In this document: positions 24,421-36,345 of the stretch, in pieces
Layout: each line of letters begins with the position of its first letter
Position numbering within the stretch: position 1 is the first letter of the stretch
DNA from: Dryas octopetala
Lineage: Eukaryota > Streptophyta > Magnoliopsida > Rosales > Rosaceae
Assembly (NCBI GenBank): GCA_963921425.1
Contig: OY992836.1
Span: 3,797,825 to 3,861,824 of the forward strand
Direction: 5' to 3'
DNA length: 64,000 nt
Notes under the pieces: model-generated
Told to the model about the DNA's origin: nothing
What the model saw: only the letters and a program-made list of their open reading frames with translations
Databases searched by the model: none
Position numbers and translations under genes: made by a program

Positions 24421-26340
24421 AAAGCTAACAAATTTAAGAGTAATATGGCACAATATCATTTGCCTGTTCCCACACATTTTCACGCTTCCAAATGATCTCC
24501 TTAATCCATTGACCAAATGCACGTTGAGTTACTTCACGGGTTAGAAGCCACTCACTCATTAGCAGCTCGATTCCATCAACCTTTTCAACCTCAAGCTTTG
24601 GAGAATATACACCTTCTTCGATCCAAGGAAAGTCAAATAGGCCAGATGGCAGATCCTTCTCCTCAACTAAAGCTACAATCTTCCCAATAAAGTCTTATTC
24701 AAGCAACTTTTCAACTCATGCCTGTCATAATAGATGATGAAGAAGACCATTAGAATTCAATTCACCTATCAAACAATAATAGCATATAAATGTTCATTAC
24801 CTTTATAATCAATCTATACTCCATTACAATAAGATCAATATGGTCCTTCTTAGCATAGTCAATCACACTGGCTAAAGTATCTTTATGTGGAAAATCAAAC
24901 TGGAGGTTCCTTTTTCTCATGCCAGTCTCCCATTTTTGGTCCTTATGCTCCCCGCGAGAAACTGAAAAAGGTTGCTGCTCAGTGAAAGGGAGACTACGCA
25001 GATAAAACCATCCCCAATCTCCGGCCTCAAGATCTTCTTTCTCTGGAAAGAGAAAAAGCAGATGGTGAAAAAATGAAATGAAAGAGAAATTCAGTTATTA
25101 TCTATCCTTTGAAAAATCAAGAAAAACTTTACCTGATCTAGCTCTTCCCAAATCAAATCAGGCTTATCCATCTCTGCTGCCAAAACAGAAAGCTTAACCT
25201 CAATCTGCAAATGGAATGAATAGAATGAGTTATGTAGATTTTTTTCCAAGAAGTTGAGAACCTATAAATATAATATTATACCATCAATAACTAACCATAC
25301 ACATGGTGTAAAAGTAGGAATTCCAAACGAAAACACAAAGCTGGTGCTCCTCTTTAGAAATTATGTCATGTAAGTCGCTGTACCCACAGCGGGTGAATTT
25401 TGTAGTATTATAATACTTCAAAAACATCTTTGCTTCGTTTTCATTCAAGGAAATTTGAAGAGTCTGTTGTAAAAAAGCATCTTCTTCGACGTCCCCTTTT
25501 CTTAGCTTCGGTTTGGCAGAAGAATCAGCTGGGAGATCATCCTCAGAATTAGACTTATCCTCCTCAACTTGTGGTTCCTGCACTTTGATCAAATATGAGG
25601 TCAACAAATAGAAAAATTACTCTACTGATAAGCTAGGTTAAAGTGAAAACCTGGCGGCGGTTTCGAGAATCAGCTAGGAGATCATCCTCAGGCTTAGAAT
25701 CATCCTTCTCAGCTTTTGGTTCCTGCACTTTGATCAAATGTGAGGTCAACAAATAAAAAACTTGCTCTACAGATAAGCTAGGTTAAAGTGCAAACCTGGT
25801 GGCGGTTTGGAGAATCAGCTTGGAGATCATCCTCAGGCTTTGAATCATCCTCTTCAACTTTTGGTTCCTGCACTTTGATGAAATGCGAAGTCAATAAATA
25901 GAAAAGTTACTCTACTGATAAGCTAGTTTAAAGTGCAAACCTTGTGGCGGTTTGGAGAATCAGCTAGGAGATCATCCTCAGGCTTAGAATCATCGTCCTC
26001 AACTTTTGGTTCCTGCACTTTGATCAAATGTGAGGTCAACAAATAAAACACTTACTCTATTTATAAGCTAGGTTAAACTGCAAACCTGGTGGCGGTTTGG
26101 AGAATCAATTATGAGATCATCCTCAGTCTTAGAATCATCCTCCTCAACTTTTGGTTCATGCACTTTGATCAAATGTGAGGTCAACATATAGAAAGCGAAC
26201 TCTACTGATAAGTGCGGTGAAAAGTGCAAACCTGGTTGCTTTTTGGAGAAGCAGCTAGATGATCATCATTCACGGAACTAGAATCATCCTCCACAACTTG
26301 TGCTGACTGTAGTTTGATCAAATTTGAGGTCAACAAATAG
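24421..26340 (-). repeat. Array unit 6
   Basis: Shares with unit 8 'aaagagaaattcag' (25081), 'tctctgctgccaaaacag' (25171), 'agcttaacctcaatctgc' (25191) and 'gtaagtcgctgtac' (25371). UIM exon at 25296-25577. Confidence 0.8.
25296..25577 (-). CDS. UIM-encoding exon, array unit 6 (partial gene)
   Basis: Open frame, UIM 'LQQTLQISLNENEAK' with the Ala-to-Thr change and a Glu-Asp-Glu run reduced to Glu-Asn-Glu. Followed by 'GYSDLHDII', a variant shared only with unit 8. Confidence 0.55.
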
Positions 26341-28260
26341 AAAGCTAACAAATTTAAGAGTAATAGGGCACAATATCATTTGCCTGTTCCCACACATTTT
26401 CACGCTTCCAAATGATCTCCTTAATCCATTGACCAAATGCACGTTGAGTTACTTCACGGGTTAGAAGCCACTCACTCATTAGCAGCCCGATTCCATCAAC
26501 CTTTTCAACCTCAAGCTTTGGAGAATATACACCTTCTTCGATCCAAGGAAAGTCAAATGGGCCAGATGGCAGATCCTTCTCCTCATCTAAAGCTACAATC
26601 TTCCCAATAAAGTCTTATTCACGCAACTTTTCAACTCATGCCTGTCATAATAGATGATGAAGAAGACCAATAGCATTCAATTCACCTATCAAACAATAAT
26701 AGCATATAAATGTTCATTACCTTTATAATCAATCTATACTCCATTACAATAAGATCAATATGGTCCTTCTGAGCATAGTCAATCACACGGGCTAAAGTAT
26801 CTTTATGTGGAAAATCAAACTGAAGGTTTTTTTTTCTCATGCCAGTCTCCCATTTTTGGTCCTTATGCTCCCCGCGAAAAACTGAAAAAGGTTCCTGCTC
26901 AGTGAAAGGGAGACTACGCAGATAAAACCATCCTCAATCTCCGGCCTCAAGATCTTCTTTCTCTGGAAAGAGAAAAAGCAGATGGTGAAAAAATGAAATG
27001 AAAGAGAAGTTCAGGTATTATCTATCCTTTGACAAATCAAGAAAAACTTTACCTGATCTAGCTCTTCCCAAATCAAATCAGGCTTATCCATCTCTGTTGC
27101 CAAAACAGAAAGCTTATCCTCAATCTGCAAATATAATGAATAGAATGAGTTATGTAGATTTTTTTCTAAGAAGTTGAGAACCTATAAATATAATATTATA
27201 CCATCAATAACTAACCATACACATGGTGTAAAAGTAGGAATTCCAAACGAAAACACAAAGCTGGTGCTCCTCTTTAGAAATTATGTCATGTAATTCGCTA
27301 TACCCACAGCGGGTGAATTTTGTAGTATTATAATACTTCAAAAACATCTTTGCTTCGTCTTCATTTAAGGAAATTTGAAGAGCCTGTTGTAAAAAAGCAT
27401 CTTCTTCGACGTCCCCTTCTCTTAGCTTCGGTTTGGCAGAAGAATCAGCTAGGAGATCATCCTCAGACTTAGACTTATCCTCCTCAACTTGTGGTTCCTG
27501 CACTTTGATCAAATATGAGGTCAACAAATAGAAAAATTACTCTACTGATAAGCTAGGTTAAAGTGAAAACCTGGCGGCGGTTTCGAGAATCAGCTAGGAG
27601 ATCATCTTCAGGCTTAGAATCATCCTCCTCAACTTTTGGTTCCTGCACTTTGATTAAATGTGAGTTCAACAAATAAAAAACTTGCTCTACTGATAAGCTA
27701 GGTTAAAGTGCAAACCTGGTGGCGGTTTGGAGAATCAGCTTGGAGATCATCCTCAGGCTTAGAATCATCCTCCTCAACTTTTGGTTCCGGCACTTTGATC
27801 AAATGCGAAGTCAACAAATAGAAAACTTACACTACTGATAAGCTAGTTTAAAGTGCAAACCTGGTGGCGGTTTGGAGAATCAGCTAGGAGATCATCCTCA
27901 GGCTTAGAATCATCGTCCTCAACTTTTGGTTCCTGCACTTTGATCAAATGTGAGGTCAACAAATAACAAACTTACTCTACTGATAAGCTAGGTTAAACTG
28001 CAAACCTGGTGGTGGTTTGGAGAATCATTTATGAGATCATCCTCAGTCTTAGAATCATCCTCCTCAACTTTTTGTTCCTGCACTTTGATCAAATGTGAGG
28101 TCAACATATATAAAGCGAACTCTACTGATAAGTGCGGTGAAAAGTGCAAACCTGGTTGCTTTTTGGAGAATCAGCTAGAAGATCATCATTCACGGAACTA
28201 GAATCATCCTCCACAACTTGTGCTGACTGCAGTTTGATCAAATTTGAGGTCAACAAATAG
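26341..28260 (-). repeat. Array unit 7
   Basis: Pairs with unit 5 by shared variants in the lower half, but its mini-exon half shares 'catttatgagatc' with units 2 and 8, indicating recombination between unit types. UIM exon at 27216-27497 with the canonical alanine. Confidence 0.8.
27216..27497 (-). CDS. UIM-encoding exon, array unit 7 (partial gene)
   Basis: Open frame with canonical UIM 'FLQQALQISLNEDE' and a spacer 'KPKLREG' (Lys to Glu). The UIM is therefore intact as in units 2 and 8. Confidence 0.6.
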
Positions 28261-30162
28261 AAAGCTAACAAATTTAAGAGTAATAGGGCACAATATCATT
28301 TGCCTGTTCCCACACATTTTCACGCTTCCAAATGATCTATTTAATCCATTGACCAAATGCACGTTGAGTTACTTCACGGGTTAGAAACCACTCACTCATT
28401 AGCAGCTCGATTCCATCAACCTTTTCAACCTCAAGCTTTGGAGAATATACACCTTCTTCGATCCAAGGAAAGTCAAATGGGCCAGATGGCAGATCCTCCT
28501 CCTCAACTAAAGCTACAATCTTCCCAATAAAGTCTTATTCACGCAACTTTTCAACTCATGCCTGTCATAATAGATGATGAAGAAGACCATTAGAATTCAA
28601 TTCACCTATCAAACAATAATAGCATATAAATGTTCATTACCTTTATAATCAATCTATACTCCATTACAATAAGATCAATATGGTCCTTCTTAGCATAGTC
28701 AATCACACTGGCTAAAGTATCTTTATGTGGAAAATCAAACTGGAGGTTCCTTTTTCTCATGCCAGTCTCCCATTTTTGGTCCTTATGCTCCCCGCGAGAA
28801 ACTGAAAAAGGTTGCTGCTCAGTGAAAGGGAGACTACGCAGATAAAACCATCCCCAATCTCCGGCCTCAAGATCTTCTTTCTCTGGAAAGAGAAAAAGCA
28901 GATGGTGAAAAAATGAAATGAAAGAGAAATTCAGGTATTATCTATCCTTTGAAAAATCAAGAAAAACTTTACCTGATCTAGCTCTTCCCAAATCAAATCA
29001 GGCTTATCCATCTCTGCTGCCAAAACAGAAAGCTTAACCTCAATCTGCAAATGGAATGAATAGAATGAGTTATGTAGATTTTTTTCCAAGAAGTTGAGAA
29101 CCTATAAATATAATATTATACCATCAATAACTAACCATACACATGGTGTAAAAGTAGGAATTCCAAACGAAAACACAAAGCTGGTGCTCCTCTTTAGAAA
29201 TTATGTCATGTAAGTCGCTGTACCCACAGCGGGTGAATTTTGTAGTATTATAATTCTTCAAAAACATCTTTGCTTCGTCTTCATTCAAGGAAATTTGAAG
29301 AGCCTGTTGTAAAAAAGCATCTTCTTCTACGTCCCCTTTTCTTAGCTTCGGTTTGGTAGAAGAATCAGCTGGGAGATCATCCTCAGACTTAGACTTATCC
29401 TCTTCAACTTGTTGTTCCTGCACTTTGATCAAATATGAGGTCAACAAATAGAATACTTACTCTACTGATAAGCTAGGTTAAAGTGAAAACATGGTGGCGG
29501 TTTAGAGAATCAGCTAGGAGATCATCCTCCTCAACTTTTCGTTCCTGCACTCTGATCAAATTTGAGGTCAACAATTAAAAAACTTACTCTACTGATAAGC
29601 TAGGTTAAAGTGCAAACCTTGTGGCGGTTTGGAGAATCAGCTTGAAGATCATCCTCAGGCTTAGAATCATCCTCCTCAACTTTTGGTTCCTGCACTTTGA
29701 TCAAATGTGAAGTCAACAAATAGAAAACTTACTCTATTGATAAGCTAGGTTAAAGTGCAAACCTGGTGGTGGTTTGGAGAATCAGCTAGGAGATCATCCT
29801 CAGGCTTAGAATCATCGTCCTCAACTTTTGGTTCTTGCACTTTGATCAAATGTGAGGTCAACAAATAAAAAACTTACTCTACTGATAAGCTAGGTTAAAC
29901 TGCAAACCTGGTAGCGGTTTGGAGAATCATTTATGAGATCATCGTCGATCTTAGAATCATCTTCCTCAACTTTTGGTTCTTACACTTTGATCAAATGTGA
30001 GGTCAATATATAGAAAGCGAACTCTACTGATAAGTGCGGTGAAAAGTGCAAACCTGGTTGCTTTTTAGAGAATCAGCTAGATGATCATCATTCACGGAAC
30101 CAGAATCATCCTCCACAACTTGTGCTGACTGCAGTTTGATCAAATTTGTGGTCAAGAAATAG
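28261..30162 (-). repeat. Array unit 8
   Basis: 1902 bp because one mini-exon (29511-29580) has lost 18 bp ('atcatcctcctcaac' joined without 'aggcttagaatc'), an in-frame loss of six codons. Otherwise it pairs with unit 6. UIM exon at 29136-29417. Confidence 0.8.
29136..29417 (-). CDS. UIM-encoding exon, array unit 8 (partial gene)
   Basis: Open frame with canonical UIM ('FLQQALQISLNEDE') and 'QEQQVEEDKSKSEDD' at the start. 'SSTKPKL' replaces 'SSAKPKL'. It is the most upstream full UIM exon in the direction of transcription. Confidence 0.6.
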
Positions 30163-30620
30163 AAAGCTAACAAATTTAAGAGTAATAGAGCACAATATCA
30201 TTTGCCTGTTCCCACACATTTTCACGCTTCCAAATGATAGCAGATAAATGTTCATTACCTTCATTTTAGCTGCTCCCTCCTTTATAATCAATCTATACTC
30301 CATTACAATAAGATCAATATGGTCTTTCTTAGCATAGTCAATTACACTGGCTAAAGTATCTTTAAGTGGAAAATCAAACTGGAGGTTCCTTTTTCCCATG
30401 TCAGTCTCCCATTTTTTGGTCCTTATGCTCCCCGTGAGAAACTGATAAGGTCACTGCTCAGTGAAAGGGAGAGTAAACAGATAAAACAATCCCCAATCTC
30501 CGGCCTCAAGATCTTCTTTTTCTGGAAAGAGAAAAAGCAGATGGTGAAAAATTGAAATGAAAGAGAAGTTCAGGTATTATCTGTCATTTGAAAAATCAAG
30601 AAAAACTTTACCTGATCTAG
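30163..30620 (-). pseudogene. Array unit 9, internally deleted and truncated
   Basis: After the usual unit start (30163) the terminal exon is cut at 'cgcttccaaatgat' (30239) and joined directly to 'agcagataaatgttc', a loss of several hundred bases. The next exon keeps seven extra codons ('EGAAKMK') before the donor, a 21-nt segment absent from all other units. It breaks off inside the 'IEDKL' exon region at about 30620, where Copia-like sequence begins. This unit may preserve an ancestral exon end. Confidence 0.65.
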
Positions 30621-30621
30621 A

Positions 30622-33600
30622 TCTTCTTTAAACTGTTTTGTCACCTTTTTTCCCACTCATTGTGTGTTCCAGGATATTCTTACGAAGGCGACGATTGGAC
30701 ATGGTAAAGAGAGAGGTGGTTTGTACTACTTGGAGGAGTCAGCATCCACTTCTACTGCGACTGGTTGTGTCTATCAAGTAGGCCATGATCAGAATTTAGC
30801 TCGCAGCGAGATTTTGTTATGTCATCGGCGATTGGGGCATCCTTCCTTTAATTATTTACAACGTTTATTTCCTACTTTTTTTTCCAACATTGATGTTTCG
30901 GATTTACAGTGTGAACCTTACATCCTTGCAAAGAACCATCGTGTGCCTTTTGCTTGAAGTTTTAATAAAAGTGATGGTCCTTTCTCTATTGTTCATACTG
31001 ATGTTTGGGGCCCATTTTCTACTCCTACTCCTTCTGGTGCTCGATGGTTTATTTCTTTTATTGATGATTGCACACGAGTCTTTTGGGTTTTTCTCATGAA
31101 AAATAAGAGTGAAGTTAGTTTCATTTTGCCTATGTTTTATCAAATGGTTTGCACTCAATTTCAGTCTCACATTAAGATATTTTTGTCTGATAATGGCCGT
31201 GAGTATCTGAATCATGCTTTGACTGATTTTTTTCCAGAAACATGGCATCTAACACCAAACTACCTGCGCCTATTCTCCCCAACAGAATGGCATAGCAGAG
31301 TGTAAGAACCACCACCTTCTTGAGGTGACTCAGTCTTTATGTTTTACTATGCATGTCCCTAAACAATTTTGGGGGGATGCGGTTCTTACTATTGCTTTTC
31401 TTATTAACTGTATGCCCTCTCGTGTTCTACATTTCCAAACCTCTCTATATGTCTTATCTACCTTCCACCCTCTCCCTTCCTTACTTAATCTTCCTACTAT
31501 TTGGGTGTGTCAGTTATGTCCATGTTCATGCTCTACACCGTGATAAGCTTGATCCCCGAACTTTAAAATATGTCTTCCTTGGTTAATCTTTTTCCCAAAA
31601 AGGGTACCGTTGTTTTCATCCTCCCTCTTGCAAATTTTTTATGTCTATGGATGTTCACTTTTGTGAACGAGAGGCTTATTTCTCAAGGGAAACCTCTCTT
31701 CCTTCTCTTTAAGGAGACATTGTCTGTGCAGAGAACAAGGAGTTGTGTTCTGAGGGAGTGAGGGAGTTGCCGGCTGAGGAAAGGGGGGGTTGTCTGTGGG
31801 GGTTACCTCAGATGGTTGTAAAAAAATTGAAAGAGTTAAAAGACATATGAGCGAAGGGAGAAGGTGGTTTCAGCTATTCTTACAGATAGTACATATCCCT
31901 CTCTTGAAACCATTGTTCAACCGACTGTTATTCCTGAGAATCATTCTAAGGTAACAAATTCTTCTACTCCTCCTAGTTGTTACCTACTAGTACTTGTGAG
32001 CATAACCCATCTGTTTCAGATCACCTTATTTTGGTTCCACCTAATGAGGAACAAGATCATCGTTACCCTTCACGTGAGTGTCATCCTCCTGATAGGTATG
32101 GGTTCTCGTCTGACAATCATGTTGCATATCCTTTATCTAATTATGTATCTTCTCATCATCTTTCTGAGTCATATGTAGCTTTTACCAACCAGTTGTCATC
32201 TGTGTCAATTCCTAACCATGTTCATGAAGCTCTCAGTAATCCAAAGTGGAAACATGCTATGGTTGAAGAGATGAAAGCTCTTTAGAAAAACTCTACATGG
32301 GCTATGGTGGAACTACCTAGGGGCAAGAAGACTGTGGGGTGTAAGTGGGTATTTACTGTTAAGTATAAAGTGGATGGATCCATAGAAAGATATAAGGCTC
32401 GGCTTGTAGCTAAAGGGTACACACAAACTTATGGCATTGACTATCAGAAAACCTGTACTCTGATAGCCAAGATGAATACAGTTCGAGTTCTCTTATCCTT
32501 AGCTGCAAACTTGGATTGGCCACTACATTAGTTCGATGTGAAAAATGTTTTTCTAAATGGTGATTTAGAGGAGGAAGTATACATGGATCCTCCTCCTAGT
32601 TTTCCTACAAATGTTGGGAAAGTATGCAAACTAAAGAAGGCTTTGTATGGCCTGAAACAGTCATCGAGAGCATGGTTTGGCCGATTCTATCTCTCTATGA
32701 AAAACTATGGTTTCAAACAATGTCAGCCTGATGATACTCTCTTCCTTAAGCGTGATGGAGGTAAAATTACAGTGTTGATTGTTTATATGGATGATATGGT
32801 TGTTACAGGTAATAATGAAAGAGAGATTAAGAAGCTTCAAAATTACCTTGCCAAAGAATTTGAGATGAAGGATCTGGGATCTCTAAAATATTTTTTGGGA
32901 ATCGAGGTTGCTCGGTCTAAACATGGCATCTTCTTGTCTCAACGAAAATATGTTCTAGATCTGTTAACCGAGACAGGTATGCTGGCCTGTGAACCGATGG
33001 AGGTGAATCATGGGATGACTATCTATCCTAACCAGGTCCCAACTAACAAAGAAAGATATCAGAAATTAGTTGGAAGATTAATCTATTTGTCTCACACACG
33101 ACAAGATTTGACTTATGCTGTGGGAGTGATGAGTCAGTTTATGCATTCACCAAGTGAAACACATGGACGCGGTTTACCGGATCCTTAGGTACTTAAAGTC
33201 TGCTCTTGGCAAAGGCATAATGTTTGCAAAACATGGTCATCTGGATGTGGAAGGAAATACATATTCTAATTATGCAAGTTCAAAAATTGACAGGAAATCC
33301 ACTTCAGGATATGTTACATTTGTTGGGGAAATCTTATCGATTGGAGAAGTAAGAAACAAGCTGTTATGGCGAGATCAAGTGCTGAGGCTGAGTATAGGGC
33401 ACTTAGTCTGGCTATTTGTGAGTTACTTTGGTTGAGAATATTAATAAAAGAACTGGTTGTTACACCTAAGAAGGCATTGCCAGTGTATTGTGACAATAAA
33501 GCAGCCATAGAGATTGCAAATAATCCAGTTCAACATGATCGTACAAAACATATTGAAGTGGATAGAAATTTTATCAAGGACTATTTAGACAAAGGTGTTA

Positions 33601-33732
33601 TTTGGGTGCCTTATGTGAAGAGTGAATATCAACTAGCTGATGTGCTCACTAAGGCGGTATCTAGTCGATTGTTCTACAACTCGCTTAACAAGTTGGGCAT
33701 GTGTGATATCTATACACCAACTTGAGGGTGAG
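30622..33732 (+). pseudogene. 5'-truncated Ty1/Copia retrotransposon polyprotein remnant
   Basis: Domains appear in Copia order. GAG-pre-integrase is at 30664-30955 ('CHRRLGHPSF' then 'CEPYILAK', the last zinc-binding Cys being Tyr). The integrase core follows at 30958-31310 ('HTDVWGP', 'SDNGREY'), then the connection region at 31320-31590, reverse transcriptase at 32200-33190 ('VYMDDMVV', the YxDD motif intact) and RNase H at 33366-33725 ('SSAEAEYRA', 'CDNKAA', 'TKHIEVD'). Gag, protease and the 5' LTR are missing. Breaks include a stop near 30955, frameshifts in the integrase and at 31590-32200, TAG codons at 32283 and 32529, and a frameshift near 33170. It is inactive. Confidence 0.9.
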
Positions 33733-33907
33733 TGTTAGCGTGTAATTAGTTTTTTAATTAGCTATAAATTAGCTGTGTAATAGTTGACTAGTTTATTCTT
33801 TCTTTTCTTGCTTTCCTAGCCCAATTAGGAACTCTTGTAAATATGTATAAATACCTCTATGTGAGAAGAATAGAATTAATTCAATTCTACCAAAAACCAA
33901 TTCTGCA
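33721..33907 (+). mobile_element. Copia polypurine tract and 3' LTR
   Basis: Directly after the polyprotein stop comes 'ttgagggtgag', a polypurine-like primer site, then TGTTAGCG at 33733, the expected TG start of an LTR. The LTR appears to end at ...ttctgca (33907), giving about 175 bp. With no 5' LTR for comparison the end is an estimate. Confidence 0.6.
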
Positions 33908-33949
33908 GTGTGGTCCTCAATGTTTGTTTTTTCCATAGTTTTGTAATAT

Positions 33950-34060
33950 CTGACCCGGCCATCTTCTGTGTAGTCTCATGTGTAATCTTAACATGTGTAG
34001 TCTTCAGTGTAGTCTCATGTGTAGTCTTAACATGTTTTCTTTCCTTAACATGTGTAGTCT
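33950..34060. repeat. Short degenerate tandem repeat of 'tgtgtagtctcatg'
   Basis: The motifs 'gtgtagtctcatgtgta' and 'tcttaacatgtgtag' recur four to five times in 110 bp. Open frames here are products of the repeat. Confidence 0.6.
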
Positions 34061-34121
34061 CATCTTCAGTGTTCCCATTCAAACACCACACTTCTCTTGT
34101 TTTGTATTATTATATTTATTT

Positions 34122-34853
34122 TTCTGTTTTCAATTTAGGAGATTAGAAATTAATTATTGATGGGTGATGAACTACTTATAAGATATTTGACTATGTAAGA
34201 ATTTTATATTTTTTTATTTGAGTGTTGAATTTATTCATCAAATGTTTAAGTATGCCAATTAGCAGTTTTGAGTGTTGAATTTATTTATCAAGGTCTCTAG
34301 TCCACAACATAGGATTTAGTTACTTATTCATTGTTGTTTACATTTTCTTTATGTGGACCCAGAAGGACTTTAATATTTCACCATCAAATATAACTCATCA
34401 TTTCATCACTTGGTTCTTTTGATGGCCAGTGGACAATACAACCATTGCCTCCTTCAAAATGATTCGAGATTAGAACCATATAATTAAAGTCTAACACTAA
34501 ATTCAAAAAAGTTTGATATCCCCCAAATCATGCAATTGTTCTTGCATTAATTTTCAATCGAAAAGGTTCTTAATTATAAGCCAATTAAAGAAGATATTTC
34601 ATTTTAAAACTACACGTTGCATTTCAAATGCAATGATTTTCCTCAAGCTTAACCAATGATTTTATCAAACTTTGCTCGATGGGCCTTGAAGCTACCAAAC
34701 CCCTGTACAATCAAACTCATGTACTAGTTTACATTAGGTTGCAACTTCAATCAAGTTAAATCTTTATTTTGGGATGGTTCTGTTTTCAATTTAGGAGATT
34801 AGAAATTCATTATTGATGGGTGATGAACAGCTTATAAGATATTTGACTATGTT
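34122..34853. repeat. Pair of about 75-bp direct repeats around a 580-bp AT-rich spacer
   Basis: The sequence from 'tctgttttcaatttaggag' to 'agatatttgactatgt' occurs at 34124-34197 and 34777-34853 with three differences. The second copy leads into the MULE coding region. It could mark a local duplication or insertion in the element's 5' part. The spacer itself shows no coding signal. Confidence 0.65.
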
Positions 34854-35988
34854 TGCAGGTAATCCTAATGGGCAGACATTAGAAATCCACTATGGTGGTG
34901 AGGTTATTGGTGATGGATATAAGGGGGGTTTTGTTTGCTGGCTAGACTACTTTTCAGCATACCTCTTTTCCTTATTGGACCTTATGAAGGTTGGTGAAGA
35001 GGGAAAAGATCGAGCCCAATAAATGGAAAGTGTACTACAAGGATCCATATATTAATGGGCCATCTGAATTTCTGTATATTGGGTCTGACAGTCAAGTGTT
35101 TACGATGATTGCAAGGGTATCAACATCCAGGGTGGTTGTTGTCTATTACGAAAGGCTAATTACATCAAGGAATGATATTGATGCTAACCAGTCTACTACT
35201 GTGTGGCCCAGCCTGCATAGTGCAGAGTACGAGTTAGGTATAAATGATGTTGATACACTTAACCTTTTAACACAAACTTCTGTTAATGAATAAGGTAATT
35301 GTGCATTGAGTGGCAAAAGGGATGGGCCAGAGCATGAGGAACATAATGAACAAGGTATTGGTTCAGTGAATGAAATAAATAGGGTAGAGCATGAGCATCA
35401 ACATGATATGGATGTTGATGATGGTGATGAAGACGGTGAGTTTGTAGATAGTGACTATGAGTTCTCAAGGGGATGAGAATGATGATGATGTATTTGACGA
35501 GGAGATCGATTGACCCAATGACAAAGCTTGTGGATGATTGAATGCTAAACTTGCAACACAGTGGAGTAGATCACACTTTGGAACTGTGACAAGGTGTGAT
35601 TTATTGTTAAATAATCTATGTGAAAGTTTTAACAGTGCTATAATTGATACAAGGGACAAGCCAATACTAGATTTGCTTGAGGGAATTAGACATTATCTCA
35701 TGCTTAGGATGGCGAATAGGCGAGCATCTTTTAGAAGTTGGAAGATTGATGTTTGTCCAAGAATCTTGAAAATCATGGTGAAGAGAAAAGCTAACAGTCG
35801 AATGCAGAGTGTTCAAATTGCATGAGATAAGCAATTTGAGGTTGAAGCACTTGGTGGGATAAGGATGTGTGTTGATCTTTTAGGCAAGAGACTTGCAGCT
35901 GTATGAGGTGGGATCTTAGTGGGATTCCTTGCTGCCATGCAATTGCTTGCATTTGGGACCGAGAGGAAAACCCTATTGATTATGTCCA

Positions 35989-36302
35989 TGTGAGACCCCA
36001 TATTTTTTAAAGATTTATTTTGATCATTTTAGGAATTTATTTGAGAAATAAAAAGGTTTTGATTTAACTTTAATTTTTGTTTTAAATTGGGCTTGACCCA
36101 AAGTTAACTTTTTAAGTTAGTGGGCTTTCGTCTTTGACTTGGGCATGTTGGATAGGTCTCGAATCCACGAGTTCGTAGACACGAAGCACGCATAAAACGG
36201 AGTTACGGTTTGGGTTTTGTAAACGTTCAAAATGAGGGGCATTTTTGTAATTTCGCGTAGAAGGGATTTTAAAACCCAAAATCAGTTTTAAATTTCATTT
36301 TC

Positions 36303-36345
<43 letters not shown>

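Larger units (their letters stand above)
14986..30620 (-). repeat. 1920-bp tandem array of a UIM-encoding gene segment (about nine units)
   Basis: Nine units: a short one (14986-16740), seven long ones (16741, 18661, 20581, 22501, 24421, 26341 and 28261 onward) and a partial last one (30163-30620). The UIM frames start exactly 1920 bp apart at 17604, 19524, 21444, 23364, 25284, 27204 and 29124. Read on the minus strand each unit contains, in order, five 72-nt mini-exons spaced 145 bp, the UIM exon, an exon starting 'IEDKLSVLATEMDKP', an exon starting 'KEDLEAGDWGWFYL', and a last open stretch ('VALVEEEDLPSGPFDFPW') running to 'VPYYS' and a stop. No promoter or credible start codon is seen inside a unit. 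It may be a set of gene copies, one huge repeated-exon gene, or a decayed array. I do not recognise the protein outside the UIM. Confidence 0.85.

Noticed and set aside
14986-30620. CRISPR-like or centromeric satellite reading of the array
   Set aside because: The plant host and exon-like internal structure exclude CRISPR. The 1920-bp unit is far longer than typical centromere monomers and encodes a canonical UIM.
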